This document shows positions 8,449-17,046 of a stretch of DNA of 40,115 nt, in pieces. Numbering within the stretch: the stretch's first letter is position 1; every line of letters begins with the position of its first letter. Under the pieces are notes generated by a model. The model saw only the letters and a list, made by a program, of their open reading frames with translations, was not told the origin of the DNA and made no database searches. A program made the translations under genes and the position numbers. The stretch is taken from the NCBI GenBank assembly GCA_947166385.1, contig CAMVEB010000038.1, forward strand, positions 1 through 40,115. The letters run 5' to 3'. This DNA comes from an uncultured Clostridia bacterium. GTDB taxonomy: Bacteria; Bacillota; Clostridia; Christensenellales; Aristaeellaceae.

Positions 8449-9684
8449 CTAGTCTTCCTCTTTCATTGTAAGGTTTTGGGACGGAAAGTCAAGAGGTTCG
8501 GGAAGAGTTTCGAGGCCGTCGAGCTTGCGGCGGATGGTGCGGGTGCGGGATACGGCGGAATCGATCGATTCACCGGCCTGATCGAGGCGGTGACGTGTGG
8601 ACTCCAGGATCTCGGCGAAGCGGGTGAAATCCGTTCGGATTTCACCGAGAAGGCGCCAGACCTCGCCGGAGCGCTGCTCGATCGCCATGGTGCGGAAGCC
8701 CATCTGGAGGGCGTTGAGCATGGCGGAGAAGGTGCCGGGGCCGGCGAGAACGATCCGCTCCTCCCGCTGGAGGGATTCCACCAGATCCGGTGACTGGAGG
8801 GCTTCAGCATAGAGGCCCTCGATGGGCAGGAACATGACGGCGAAATCCGCGGTATGGGGCGGGGAAATATACTTCGAAGAAATCTTCTTCGCCTCGGCGC
8901 GGAGACGCTGGCGGAGCGATTTGCGGGCGGCCTCGGCCGCGGCGGCGTCACCGGCCTGGGAAGCTTCAACCAGGCGGAGATAATCCTCCTGGGGAAACTT
9001 GCTGTCCACCGCGAGATAGACCAGACTGCCGGTGCGGTCCGGGAGGAGAATGGCGAACTCTACGCGCTCGGAAGAGCCGGGGACGACCGCTACATTTTCC
9101 TCATACTGGCCGGGGGCCAGGGCCTGGCGGATCAGGTTGGCCAGCTGCATCTCTCCCCAGATGCCGCGGGTCTTCACATTCGTGAGAACCTTCTTCAGAT
9201 CGCCGACACCGGCGGCCAGGGAATGCATCTCGCCCAGACCTTTATAGACGGATTCCAGGCGTTCACTGACCTGGGCGAAGCTGGCATCCAGCTTCTTATC
9301 CAGACTTTCAGAGAGGCGCTGATCCACCGTCTTCCGCATCTCGGAGAGCTGGCGCTCATTCTCGAGACGGAGGGAATTGATTTTCTCCTCCTGATTGCGC
9401 GTCGAAAGCAGAACCTGGCGCTGCATGCTCTCCAGGAGAGACGTCTGAGACTGGCCCATCTGGGACATGGTGGAGACCAGGTTCTGATTGGCTGCCTGGA
9501 GGGAAGTGACCGTTTCATCCCGCTGGGCGTCGAGCTCGTCGAGGAGCTGATTGCCAAGGGCGGTCAGGTCGCTCTCCTGGCGGAGGGCGTCGTTTTCCAG
9601 GCGGTGGGATTGGGTGATCTGGCGGACCAGGATCACGACCAGGAGGACCAGACAGGCAAGGAGGAGATAGAATTCAGGACTCAT
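8449..9684 (-). CDS. rmuC: DNA recombination protein RmuC
   Basis: This 411-residue protein begins with a membrane segment (about 4-21), continues with a long coiled coil (25-130) and ends with the RmuC nuclease-like domain (about 135-400). Family hallmarks visible include K-T-R-G-I-W-G-E-M-Q-L (171-181) and V-D-S-K-F-P. RmuC limits inversions at short inverted repeats and is membrane-tethered through its N-terminus. Its ATG overlaps the recR stop by four bases (ATGA), so translation is probably coupled to recR. Confidence 0.93.
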   Translation of the reverse strand: MSPEFYLLLACLVLLVVILVRQITQSHRLENDALRQESDLTALGNQLLDELDAQRDETVTSLQAANQNLVSTMSQMGQSQTSLLESMQRQVLLSTRNQEEKINSLRLENERQLSEMRKTVDQRLSESLDKKLDASFAQVSERLESVYKGLGEMHSLAAGVGDLKKVLTNVKTRGIWGEMQLANLIRQALAPGQYEENVAVVPGSSERVEFAILLPDRTGSLVYLAVDSKFPQEDYLRLVEASQAGDAAAAEAARKSLRQRLRAEAKKISSKYISPPHTADFAVMFLPIEGLYAEALQSPDLVESLQREERIVLAGPGTFSAMLNALQMGFRTMAIEQRSGEVWRLLGEIRTDFTRFAEILESTRHRLDQAGESIDSAVSRTRTIRRKLDGLETLPEPLDFPSQNLTMKEED

Positions 9685-10280
9685 ATTTCCCGCCGTCCTT
9701 CCAGGGCTTTGAGGAGGGTGACTTCATCGGTGTACTCGAGATCGCCGCCGACGGGGACGCCGTGGGCGATGCGTGTGCAGCGGATGTTCATCGGGCGGAG
9801 AAGCCGGGCGATATAGGACGCGGTGGCCTCGCCCTCCACGTCGGGATTGGTGGCCAGAATGACCTCGGAAACCTGCTCCGCGGACAGACGGGACATCAGC
9901 TCTTTGATATGGATATCATCCGGGCCGACGCCTTCCATCGGGGAGAGGGTGCCGTGGAGGACATGATAAAGGCCGGCGTACTCATGGGTACGCTCCAGGG
10001 CCGCCACATCCCGGGGATCCCGGACGACGCAGATCTGGCCGTTATGACGGGACGGATCCGCGCAGACGGAACACAGGTCTCCGGCGGCATAATTGCCGCA
10101 GACATTGCAGAAGCGGATGGCCTTGCGCCCCTCCCAGAGGGCCACCGAGAGGCTGCGGACATCCTCCAGGGGCATCTGGGCGATGAAATACGCAAAGCGC
10201 ATGGCGGTTTTCTGGCCGACGCCGGGGAGCCGGTGGAGCTCCGCGGCCATGGTTTCGATGGGTTCGATCTGGGCGCCCAT
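9681..10280 (-). CDS. recR: Recombination mediator RecR
   Basis: This 199-residue protein has the normal RecR length. A helix-hairpin-helix lies at the start (L-P-G-V-G-Q-K-T-A, 18-26), then a four-cysteine zinc finger (Cys58, 61, 70, 73) and a Toprim domain (about 82-175) ending near T-N-P-D-V-E-G-E-A. With RecF/RecO it loads RecA on gapped DNA. It starts one base after the ybaB stop and has a poor ribosome binding site, which fits translational coupling. The usual dnaX-ybaB-recR order is altered: topoisomerase genes, not dnaX, lie upstream. Confidence 0.96.
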   Translation of the reverse strand: MGAQIEPIETMAAELHRLPGVGQKTAMRFAYFIAQMPLEDVRSLSVALWEGRKAIRFCNVCGNYAAGDLCSVCADPSRHNGQICVVRDPRDVAALERTHEYAGLYHVLHGTLSPMEGVGPDDIHIKELMSRLSAEQVSEVILATNPDVEGEATASYIARLLRPMNIRCTRIAHGVPVGGDLEYTDEVTLLKALEGRREI

Positions 10281-10281
10281 A

Positions 10282-10629
10282 TCAGAACAGACCGCCCATT
10301 CCGCCGATGCCCGGAGCCACGCGGCTCATGGCGGATTCGCGGGCTTCCTCGCCCTTGCGGAGGGCTTCGTTGACCGCAGCCAGGATCAGATCCTGGAGCA
10401 TTTCGATGTCATCGGGATCCACGACCTGGGGGTCGATGGTGATGGAGGTGAACTCCCGCTTGCCGGTGACCTTTACCATGACCATACCGCCGCCGGAGGA
10501 AGCTTCGTATTCCGCCTGATCGAGGGCTTCCTGGGCTTCCTGCATCTGCTGCTGCATTTTCTGGGCCTGGCGCATGAGTTGCTGCATGTTGGCGCCTCCT
10601 CCGAAGCCGCCAAAGTTCTGTCTTGCCAT
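10282..10629 (-). CDS. ybaB: YbaB/EbfC nucleoid-associated protein
   Basis: This 115-residue protein belongs to the YbaB/EbfC DNA-binding family. It has an M/Q-rich amphipathic N-terminal helix, a central V-x-V-T-G-x-x-E beta segment and a C-terminal D-L-I-L-A-A-V-N-E-A helix. It forms dimers that bind DNA with little specificity. An AAAGGAG site lies about 9 nt upstream. It is tightly linked to recR, the conserved partner in many bacteria. A G-rich and M-rich C-terminal tail (G-I-G-G-M-G-G) is typical. Confidence 0.94.
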   Translation of the reverse strand: MARQNFGGFGGGANMQQLMRQAQKMQQQMQEAQEALDQAEYEASSGGGMVMVKVTGKREFTSITIDPQVVDPDDIEMLQDLILAAVNEALRKGEEARESAMSRVAPGIGGMGGLF

Positions 10630-10652
10630 TTTGATAAGCTCCTTTCTTTATA

Positions 10653-10679
10653 TTGGGGGGCTTTCCGATCGCCCCCCAA
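10653..10679. repeat. Perfect 9-bp GC hairpin of an intergenic repeat family
   Basis: TTGGGGGGC (10653-10661) pairs with GCCCCCCAA (10671-10679) around a 9-nt loop starting TTTCCG. The same opening (TTGGGGGGCTTTCCG) recurs at 16613-16627. It lies between the topoisomerase A gene and ybaB; no T-run follows on the minus strand. Confidence 0.7.
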
Positions 10680-10734
10680 ACCCCCTTCGGTCTCCATTTG
10701 TTAGGGAGTTAATACTGGTTTAGGGTAATGATAT

Positions 10735-13233
10735 CTAATTATTCGTTGTGTCTGCCGGCGGGGTTTCCGGGAGGGGAATGAGGCCGGTGACGACGTCATC
10801 CAGGATGGCCATGACATAGGGCATGCCTTTGCCCTGGCGGTTCTGGAGAAGAATTTCGGATTTGCTGAGTTTGGTCTGGGGAGAACGAAGCTGGGTGACC
10901 AGGAGGGAAGTCGGGACATTGCGGGGAGCAGCGGCGAAGCCGGCGATCAGGCGGCCGTTGGAGCCGTTTTTATTGAAATAGAAGCAGCGAACGCCTTTGC
11001 CGCCCCGGTTCTGGGACTCGAAATCCAGCTGGGGGATCCGCTTCGCCCAGCCGCGCTCGGAGAAGAGGATGACCTCGTCGTTTTCAGCCAGCGGGGAGAA
11101 GAAGAGCACTTCATCGCCGGACTCCACGGTCATGGCACGGACGCCGGAAGCGACGCGGCCCTGGACCGGGACACCGGTCAGCGGGAAGCGGATGCTCATG
11201 CCGCCGCGGGTGATGAGCAGGAGATCCTCCTGCGCGGAGGCCTGGCAGACGGCGAGGAGGGCGTCTCCCTTGCGGAGGGAGAGGGCCGGATACTTGCGGG
11301 AGCGGACATCATAATCCGCCGCCGCGGTGCGCTTGATCATGCCGTTCTTCGTAATAAAGAGGAAGTCCGGCATCTGCTTCAGGGACGCGGAATCAGCGGT
11401 GAGCATATAAAGCGCCTGCTCGCCGTCCTCCAGGCCCATGAGGACACCGGAGAGGAGCTGGCCGCGGTCCCGGGGTTTGCTCTCCGCGAGCTTCCCGACC
11501 TGGACGGGATAACAGTTGCCCAGGTCCGTGAAGATATAGAGGGTTTCCGCCGTGGTCGTCTGGAAGAGGAAACGGGCGGAATCCTCCAGGCTTTCCTCCG
11601 GCGAGGGGACGGGCGTCCGCTTCAGCTGGGCCGGGAGAACGCGCTTAAGGTAGCCGCCATTGGTATAGAGCACTACGGCATCCTCGGGAACGGGGGCGTT
11701 ATCCGGCAGCTCCACCGGGGCGTCCTCCGGGGTCTCCAGCGTCGTACGCCGCTCATCGGCAAACTGATCCGCCAGAGCTTCCATCTCCTTGCGGATGACT
11801 TCCTGCAGCTTGCGCTCGCTCTTCAGGATGGATTCGAGGCGGCTGATCAGCTTCAGGATATCGGCATACTCCTTCCGGAGCGCCTCGACCTCCAGATTTG
11901 TCAGGCGCTGGAGGCGCATATCCAGGATGGCCTGCGCCTGGATCTCGGTCAGGGAAAAGCGCTCCATGAGGCCGATGCGGGCCTCCTTCGGGCTCTTGCT
12001 GGCGCGGATCAGGGCGATGACCTCATCCAGATTATCCAGCGCAACCATCAGACCCTCCAGAATATGGGCGCGGGCTTTGGCCTGCTTCAGCTCATACTCG
12101 GTGCGGCGGGTGACGACCTGCTTCTGATAGGTGATATAGCCGGCAATCAGAGACTTCAGGTTCAGGAGGACCGGTTTGCCGCCGGCAATGGCGACAAGGT
12201 TGACACCGAAGGTGATCTGCAGGTCGGAATACTTATAGAGATACGCCAGGACGCGGAGAGGATCCACATCCTTCTTCAGCTCGATGACGGCGCGCATGCC
12301 GGTGCGGTCAGACTCATCGCGGATATCATAGATGCCACCGAGGGCTGCCTTTTTCTCCTCGCTGAGCTTCAGGATCTTCTCCAGCATGGCGGCCTTGTTC
12401 ACCTGATAGGGAACCTCGGTGATCACCAGGAGCTTTCGGCCTGAAGTTCCGTCCTCCACATGGACCCGGGCGCGGAGCGTCAGCTTGCTGCGGCCGGTTT
12501 CATAGCCGCGGCGGATTTCCTCGTTATTCAGGAGAACCCCGCCGGTCGGGAAATCTGGGCCGGGGAGGATCTTCATGAGCTCATCGAGGGTGATATCGGG
12601 ATTCTCCATCTGGGCGATGACCGCGCGGATGGATTCGCCGAGGTTATGGGTCGGGATGTTTGTGGCCAGGCCGACCGCAATGCCGTTGGCCCCGTTGACC
12701 AGCAGGTTCGGGAAGCGGGCGGGGAGCATATCCGGCTCCTTCAGGGTATCATCAAAATTCAGGCGGAAGGGGACGGTATCCTTCTCGATATCCCGAAGCA
12801 TCTCCATGGCCAGGGGCGTCATACGGGCTTCGGTGTACCGCATGGCGGCGGCACCGTCCCCGTCGATGGAGCCGAAATTGCCGTGGCCGTCGACCATGGG
12901 GCAGCGCATCGAGAAATCCTGCGCCATATGGACGAGGGCACCGTAGACCGAGGAATCCCCATGGGGATGGTATTTACCGAGACAGTCGCCGACGATACGG
13001 GCGCACTTGCGGTGAGGCTTATCGGGCGTCGTGCCCAGCTCCATCATCGTGTAGAGAATGCGGCGCTGGACGGGCTTGAGGCCGTCCTCCACGCGGGGAA
13101 GCGCGCGCTCGAGGATGACATGCTCGGCATAGGGCATCATGCTGTTGTGCATGACGTCCTCCATGTTGATTTCGATGATGCGGGAGGGATCATCCTTCAC
13201 GATCGGCTTATCGGATTCCTTACGCTTCGGCAC
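10735..13233 (-). CDS. parC: Type IIA DNA topoisomerase subunit A (ParC / second GyrA)
   Basis: This 832-residue protein carries the cleavage/rejoining core and a C-terminal beta-pinwheel (about 515-820). The catalytic tyrosine is Tyr133 in M-R-Y-T-E. The quinolone-determining region [12 protein letters not shown] is at 87-98, with Ser94 at the GyrA Ser83 position but Gly98 where GyrA has Asp87. A GyrA-box-like Q-N-R-G-G-K-G occurs only late (741-747), not at the start of the pinwheel, which favours a topoisomerase IV-type enzyme. The start is GTG at 13233, with AAGGAGG 7 nt upstream overlapping the end of the B-subunit gene. Whether it acts as gyrase or decatenase cannot be settled from sequence alone; the parC symbol is a best guess. 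Confidence 0.88.
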   Translation of the reverse strand: MPKRKESDKPIVKDDPSRIIEINMEDVMHNSMMPYAEHVILERALPRVEDGLKPVQRRILYTMMELGTTPDKPHRKCARIVGDCLGKYHPHGDSSVYGALVHMAQDFSMRCPMVDGHGNFGSIDGDGAAAMRYTEARMTPLAMEMLRDIEKDTVPFRLNFDDTLKEPDMLPARFPNLLVNGANGIAVGLATNIPTHNLGESIRAVIAQMENPDITLDELMKILPGPDFPTGGVLLNNEEIRRGYETGRSKLTLRARVHVEDGTSGRKLLVITEVPYQVNKAAMLEKILKLSEEKKAALGGIYDIRDESDRTGMRAVIELKKDVDPLRVLAYLYKYSDLQITFGVNLVAIAGGKPVLLNLKSLIAGYITYQKQVVTRRTEYELKQAKARAHILEGLMVALDNLDEVIALIRASKSPKEARIGLMERFSLTEIQAQAILDMRLQRLTNLEVEALRKEYADILKLISRLESILKSERKLQEVIRKEMEALADQFADERRTTLETPEDAPVELPDNAPVPEDAVVLYTNGGYLKRVLPAQLKRTPVPSPEESLEDSARFLFQTTTAETLYIFTDLGNCYPVQVGKLAESKPRDRGQLLSGVLMGLEDGEQALYMLTADSASLKQMPDFLFITKNGMIKRTAAADYDVRSRKYPALSLRKGDALLAVCQASAQEDLLLITRGGMSIRFPLTGVPVQGRVASGVRAMTVESGDEVLFFSPLAENDEVILFSERGWAKRIPQLDFESQNRGGKGVRCFYFNKNGSNGRLIAGFAAAPRNVPTSLLVTQLRSPQTKLSKSEILLQNRQGKGMPYVMAILDDVVTGLIPLPETPPADTTNN

Positions 13234-13236
13234 GGA

Positions 13237-15234
13237 TTACGCCTCCTTCCGGTCAGCAGCGGAACGGCTGCTGAGATCGAGCTTCTCATCGAAGGTGTCT
13301 TCCTTGTTGAAATCGGCATGCTCGGTGATGTAATCCCGGCGGGGCTCGACCTTGTCGCCCATGAGGACGGTCGTCAGCCGGTCGACCAGAGCGGCATCCT
13401 CGATGGAGACGCGCATCAGCTTGCGCTGAGAGGGATCCATGGTCGTCTCCCAGAGCTGCTCGGGATTCATCTCCCCAAGGCCCTTATAGCGCTGGAGGGT
13501 ATAGCCCTTACCGACGGAACGCGTCGCCTTCGCGAGCTCCTTGTCATCATAGGCGTAGATGACATGCTGGCCCTTCTGCACCTTATAGAGCGGGGGCATG
13601 CCGATATAGACATGGCCGCCGGTGATCAGATCCTTCATATAACGGAAGAAGAAAGTGAGCAGGATGGCGCGGATATGGGCACCGTCCTGATCCGCATCGG
13701 ACAGAATGATGACCTTGCCGTACTTCAGATTGCCAAGGGAGAAGCCCTCGTCAATCCCGGTGCCCAGGGCGGTGATCAGGGAGCGGAACTCCTCATTGGC
13801 CAGGACCTGATCGAGATGCTTTTTCTCGACATTCAGGGGCTTGCCGCGGAGGGGAAGGATGGCCTGGAAGCGCCGGTCGCGCCCCTGCTTGGCGGAACCG
13901 CCGGCGGAATCGCCCTCGACGATGAAGAGCTCATTATCCTCCCATTTGCGGCCGGTGCAGGAGGAAAGCTTGCCCACGAGGGGAGCGGCCTCCAGCTGGC
14001 TGGCCTTGCGGACGTTATCCCTGGCCTTGCGGGCGGCCTCCCGCGACTGGGCGGCGCGGATCGCCTTGGTCACGATGGCGGAGGCGACCTCCTGATTCTT
14101 CAGGTTATCAAGCCAGTCCATGAGCTGCTGGGAGATGATGGCCTCGACGGCGGGACGGACCTCGCTGTTGCCGAGGCGGCCCTTGGTCTGCCCCTCGAAC
14201 TGGGGATTCTTGACCAGCGTGGTCAGGACGCAGGTCAGGCCCTCGCGGAAATCCTCGCCGGAGAGGTTGTTATCCTTCTCCTTCAGGAGGCCGACGCGGC
14301 GGGCGTAATCATTGAAGCACTTGGTGAAGGCGGCCTTGAAACCGGTCTCGTGGGAGCCGCCCTCCGGGGTGTTGATATTATTGACGTAAGAGAAGAGGGA
14401 CTCGGTAAACCCGTCGGTATACTGAATCGCGGCGCGGCAAATGACGGTATCCCGTTTGCCCTCGAGATAGATGATATCCTCCTGGAGAGCGTTCTTGCCG
14501 GCATTGAGATAGCGGACATAATCCGAGATACCGCCCTCATAGCAGAAGACGCGGGTGCGGGCTTCCGGATCGGCAAGACGCTCATCGGTAAAGGTGATGC
14601 GGATGCCGCGGTTCAGATAGGCCAGCTCCTGCAGGCGGCGGGCGACCGTCTCCGTGTTGAAACGGACATCCTCGAAGATCTGATCATCGGGAAGGAAGCG
14701 GACGAGCGTCCCCTTCTTGCGGGTGTTGCCCAGGAGCTCCAGCGGGCCGGTGGGCTTGCCCGCGGCGATCTTATGGGTGACCGGATCGGGCTCGGAGGTG
14801 AAAGCCATGCGGTAATGGCTCCAGTTCAGGAAGACATCGACCGTAAGCCAGCGGCTGAGCGCGTTGACCACGCTGGCGCCGACGCCGTGGAGACCGCCGG
14901 AATAATCATAATTGTCATTATTGAACTTGCCGCCGGCGTGCAGCACGGTGAAGATCACCTCGACACCGGGGATGCCGAGAGTCGGGTGCGTATCTACCGG
15001 CATGCCGCGCCCGTTATCCCAGACGCTGGCTGAGCCGTCCTTATGCAGGGTGACGGTCACCTCGTCAGCGAAGCCGTTGGAAGCCTCGTCAATCGCGTTA
15101 TCCACGATCTCCCAGAGGAGATGATGGAGACCGCGGGATGAAGTCGTTCCGATATACATGCCGGGACGCATGCGGACAGCCTCGAGGCCCTCAAGGACCT
15201 GAATGTTCCCGGCGTTATAGGTTTGCGATGCCAT
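13237..15234 (-). CDS. parE: Type IIA DNA topoisomerase subunit B (ParE / second GyrB)
   Basis: This 665-residue ATPase subunit opens with a GHKL domain: Glu42 and Asn46 in W-E-I-V-D-N-A, the D-N-G-R-G motif at 73-77 and the G-G-L-H-G-V-G-A lid at 113-120. A Toprim domain follows with E-G-D-S-A-G-G and D-A-D-Q-D-G-A-H, and the C-terminus has Y-K-G-L-G-E-M-N-P. The start is ATG 15234, not the longer frame to 15348: AAGGAGTGACCCC precedes it and the first residues then match the family. It is the first gene of a two-gene operon, 3 bp before the A subunit. The tight pairing, with no recF or dnaN nearby, suggests this is not the origin-linked gyrase. Confidence 0.92.
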   Translation of the reverse strand: MASQTYNAGNIQVLEGLEAVRMRPGMYIGTTSSRGLHHLLWEIVDNAIDEASNGFADEVTVTLHKDGSASVWDNGRGMPVDTHPTLGIPGVEVIFTVLHAGGKFNNDNYDYSGGLHGVGASVVNALSRWLTVDVFLNWSHYRMAFTSEPDPVTHKIAAGKPTGPLELLGNTRKKGTLVRFLPDDQIFEDVRFNTETVARRLQELAYLNRGIRITFTDERLADPEARTRVFCYEGGISDYVRYLNAGKNALQEDIIYLEGKRDTVICRAAIQYTDGFTESLFSYVNNINTPEGGSHETGFKAAFTKCFNDYARRVGLLKEKDNNLSGEDFREGLTCVLTTLVKNPQFEGQTKGRLGNSEVRPAVEAIISQQLMDWLDNLKNQEVASAIVTKAIRAAQSREAARKARDNVRKASQLEAAPLVGKLSSCTGRKWEDNELFIVEGDSAGGSAKQGRDRRFQAILPLRGKPLNVEKKHLDQVLANEEFRSLITALGTGIDEGFSLGNLKYGKVIILSDADQDGAHIRAILLTFFFRYMKDLITGGHVYIGMPPLYKVQKGQHVIYAYDDKELAKATRSVGKGYTLQRYKGLGEMNPEQLWETTMDPSQRKLMRVSIEDAALVDRLTTVLMGDKVEPRRDYITEHADFNKEDTFDEKLDLSSRSAADRKEA

Positions 15235-15309
15235 GGGGTCACTCCTTGTCTGATGGTCATGCGGGGCGGGACATCGGGATACCCTGTTCCGAGCCCGGCA
15301 GGCTTTCTC

Positions 15310-15318
15310 ATGATACCA
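15310..15318 (-). promoter_or_regulatory. Extended -10 promoter of the topoisomerase operon
   Basis: The minus strand reads TGGTATCAT (15318-15310), a TGN-extended -10 box 76 bp before the parE start. No good -35 box is found at 17 bp. Confidence 0.45.
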
Positions 15319-15364
15319 TAAAATGGGGGGATATGGGAAGGGGAACACAAGATTTTGCGAATTC

Positions 15365-15393
15365 TTGACAGGGAACGGGAAAACGGGGATAAT
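15365..15393 (+). promoter_or_regulatory. Sigma-A promoter of the VanW-family gene
   Basis: TTGACA (15365-15370) and GATAAT (15388-15393) are separated by 17 bp. The predicted start is near 15400, which leaves the ATG at 15405 without a ribosome binding site on the message and supports the start at 15423. It is divergent from the topoisomerase promoter. Confidence 0.75.
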
Positions 15394-15422
15394 AGGAGGG
15401 TAGAATGAAGGGAGATGTGCGC

Positions 15423-16610
15423 ATGAAGCGCTTTCTGAGCCTGTGGTTATGCCTGTGCCTGGTGATGGGTGGGCTTTGCTATGCTTTGGCCGAGGAGGAC
15501 GATGAGGATATCGGACCGCTGGGAGAAGACGAGACGGAGATTACCAAAGAGGAAGAGGATGAGATCAAACGGCTGGACGAGGAAGACGACAGCATGTACG
15601 AGGTGACGGGCAAGGTATGGCCGGAACCACGGAAGGAAGACTTCAACACCAGCTCGCCGGCTATCTATACCTGCGCGATCCGGCCGAACTACAGCATCTT
15701 CTCGGAGATGAACGTGGAGAGCAAGCGCGTGATGTCCGCGACGGGGTACTCGGTATACAACGTGGATATCCTGTATGTCGGGCTGCAGTGGCTGATCGTG
15801 CGGAAGGACAAGAAGATCGGCTATATCAAGCGGGAATGGGTGAACCTGAACGAGATCAAGCCGGTGGATCCGGTGAACACACCGCCGTTCAACATGCAGA
15901 AGCACAACTACATTGCCACGACGGCGACGGAATGCCACGTGCGCAAGACCATGGACGCGAACCACAGCAATGGGGACGACGGGAACAACTGGGTGATCCT
16001 GAAAAAGGGAACGAAGATCACGATCTGGCAGTTCTACGAAGGCTGGGCGATGGTGAACTACATGCGCAGCTACGGATACATCGACCCGAACGAACTGACG
16101 GACCTGAAGCCGGTATCGCCCGCGGACGAAGTGATCTTTGACGACTGCCCGATCGCGGCCTATACGAGCTATTACAAGATGGCGCAGACGGAGACCAACC
16201 TGAACCGGATCCACAACATCAAACTGGGATGCGGGTATATCAGCCGGGTTGTGGAGCCCGGGGAGACCTTCGACGCCAACAAGGTGATGGGACGGTACAA
16301 CGCCAGCAAGGGATACAAGCAGGCCGGCGTGCTGATTGACGGACGGACGGTGGCCGGATACGGCGGCGGAACCTGCCAGGTATCCAGCACGCTGTACAAT
16401 GTGCTGGTGCAGCTGCCGAAGCTGAAGGTGCTGTACCGGCACGCGCACGGCGGGAACGGCGCGAGCTACCTGCCGATTCACTGCGACGCGGCGGTGGGGA
16501 ACGCGAAGCTGAACCTGCGGTTCAGGAATGATTATGATTTCCCGATCCGGATTGACGCGACGAGCAATGATGACGGGGCTTTGTCAATCAGGATTTACAA
16601 AGCAGAGTAA
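15423..16610 (+). CDS. Secreted VanW-family protein with SH3-like repeats
   Basis: This 395-residue protein has a signal peptide (1-23, ending A-L-A), a very acidic stretch (24-57), two SH3-like cell-wall-type domains (about 82-142 and 163-226) and a C-terminal VanW domain (about 255-394) with the hallmark G-G-G-T-C-Q-V-S-S-T at 314-323. VanW proteins are named from vancomycin-resistance clusters, but their biochemical function is unknown; the SH3-like domains suggest peptidoglycan contact. No vanA/H/X genes are nearby, so a resistance role is not supported. The start at 15423 has AAGGGAG 8 nt upstream; the ATG at 15405 is the alternative. It is transcribed alone. Confidence 0.88.
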   Translation: MKRFLSLWLCLCLVMGGLCYALAEEDDEDIGPLGEDETEITKEEEDEIKRLDEEDDSMYEVTGKVWPEPRKEDFNTSSPAIYTCAIRPNYSIFSEMNVESKRVMSATGYSVYNVDILYVGLQWLIVRKDKKIGYIKREWVNLNEIKPVDPVNTPPFNMQKHNYIATTATECHVRKTMDANHSNGDDGNNWVILKKGTKITIWQFYEGWAMVNYMRSYGYIDPNELTDLKPVSPADEVIFDDCPIAAYTSYYKMAQTETNLNRIHNIKLGCGYISRVVEPGETFDANKVMGRYNASKGYKQAGVLIDGRTVAGYGGGTCQVSSTLYNVLVQLPKLKVLYRHAHGGNGASYLPIHCDAAVGNAKLNLRFRNDYDFPIRIDATSNDDGALSIRIYKAE

Positions 16611-16614
16611 TGTT

Positions 16615-16686
16615 GGGGGGCTTTCCGTATATTAACGCTTATCCCGCCTTCATCTGCCACTGGCAGCGGCGGTATAAGCGCCCCCC
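16615..16686. repeat. Composite nested hairpin, GC-hairpin family
   Basis: GGGGGG (16615-16620) pairs with CCCCCC (16681-16686). Inside, CGCTTAT (16636-16642) pairs with ATAAGCG (16674-16680) and CCGCC (16644-16648) with GGCGG (16668-16672). The apex is the palindrome CTGCCACTGGCAG (16654-16666). The 5' edge matches the hairpin at 10653. Confidence 0.7.
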
Positions 16687-16711
16687 ATTTCCGCAACCTC
16701 AATCGGCGCAA

Positions 16712-16726
16712 CTGTCCACAGGACAG
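16712..16726. repeat. Palindrome CTGTCC-ACA-GGACAG
   Basis: A perfect 6-bp stem with a 3-nt loop. It resembles the CTGCC-ACT-GGCAG palindromes at 16654 and 16765. Confidence 0.65.
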
Positions 16727-16748
16727 ATTGCTTGTTTCGATTGATCTC

Positions 16749-16788
16749 AGCTCTGATGAAATTTCTGCCACTGGCAGTCATCAGAGCT
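16749..16788. repeat. 11-bp inverted repeat capped by CTGCCACTGGCAG
   Basis: Bases 16749-16759 are the exact reverse complement of 16778-16788. The enclosed segment ends in CTGCCACTGGCAG (16765-16777), identical to the apex at 16654-16666, although the outer stems are unrelated. Confidence 0.75.
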
Positions 16789-16789
16789 T

Positions 16790-16815
16790 CGGCCCCTTCG
16801 GCCGGATTTTATTTT
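16790..16815 (+). terminator. Weak terminator candidate downstream of the VanW gene
   Basis: CGGCC (16790-16794) pairs with GGCCG (16800-16804), loop CCTTC, followed by GATTTTATTTT. The stem is short and the T-tract interrupted. Confidence 0.35.
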
Positions 16816-16834
16816 AGCTGGTTAACAGAATTGA

Positions 16835-16881
16835 GGGACGGTTTTGTCGTTTTACGGAAGGAAAACGAACAGAGCCGTTCC
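16835..16881. repeat. REP/MITE-like imperfect hairpin
   Basis: The arm 16835-16853 pairs imperfectly with 16862-16881 (GGGACGG...CGTTTT against AAAACG...CCGTTCC; one bulge and a few mismatches), with an 8-nt loop. The GGGACGG ends resemble elements I recall beside IS200-like Y1 transposases in Firmicutes. No transposase is present. Confidence 0.5.
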
Positions 16882-16963
16882 TTTGTTTTGCGGCGCTTTT
16901 GTGTATCGTCTGTATTTTTCCGGGAAAAGAGGATAAGTGCGTACTAATTTGCCGGATGAGATG

Positions 16964-16992
16964 TTTTCAAGTCCCGTGGGTTGTGGTAAAAT
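16964..16992 (+). promoter_or_regulatory. Promoter of the ABC transporter pair
   Basis: TTTTCA (16964-16969), a 17-bp spacer ending TGG, and TAAAAT (16987-16992) form an extended -10 promoter about 55 bp before the ATPase start. Confidence 0.55.
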
Positions 16993-17046
16993 TCCTGATG
17001 TCGGACAAAGAAGAAGGAGGCCGGGGAACCGGCGGGGAGGAAGAAC

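Larger units (their letters stand above)
16611..17046. other. Repeat-rich non-coding region
   Basis: About 430 bp without a credible gene. It holds a composite GC hairpin (16615-16686), three CTG...CAG palindromes, a REP-like hairpin (16835-16881), a weak terminator and the promoter of the next operon. Each is listed separately. Confidence 0.8.

Noticed and set aside
12460..15033. 857-codon open frame on the plus strand
   Set aside because: Antisense to both topoisomerase genes; no plausible protein features.
15423..16610. Vancomycin resistance from the VanW gene
   Set aside because: VanW domains are widespread without van clusters, and no vanH/A/X genes are here.
16732..16947. Small genes at 16732-16947 and 16899-17126
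   Set aside because: They cross hairpins and the promoter, lack ribosome binding sites and have no protein-like pattern.
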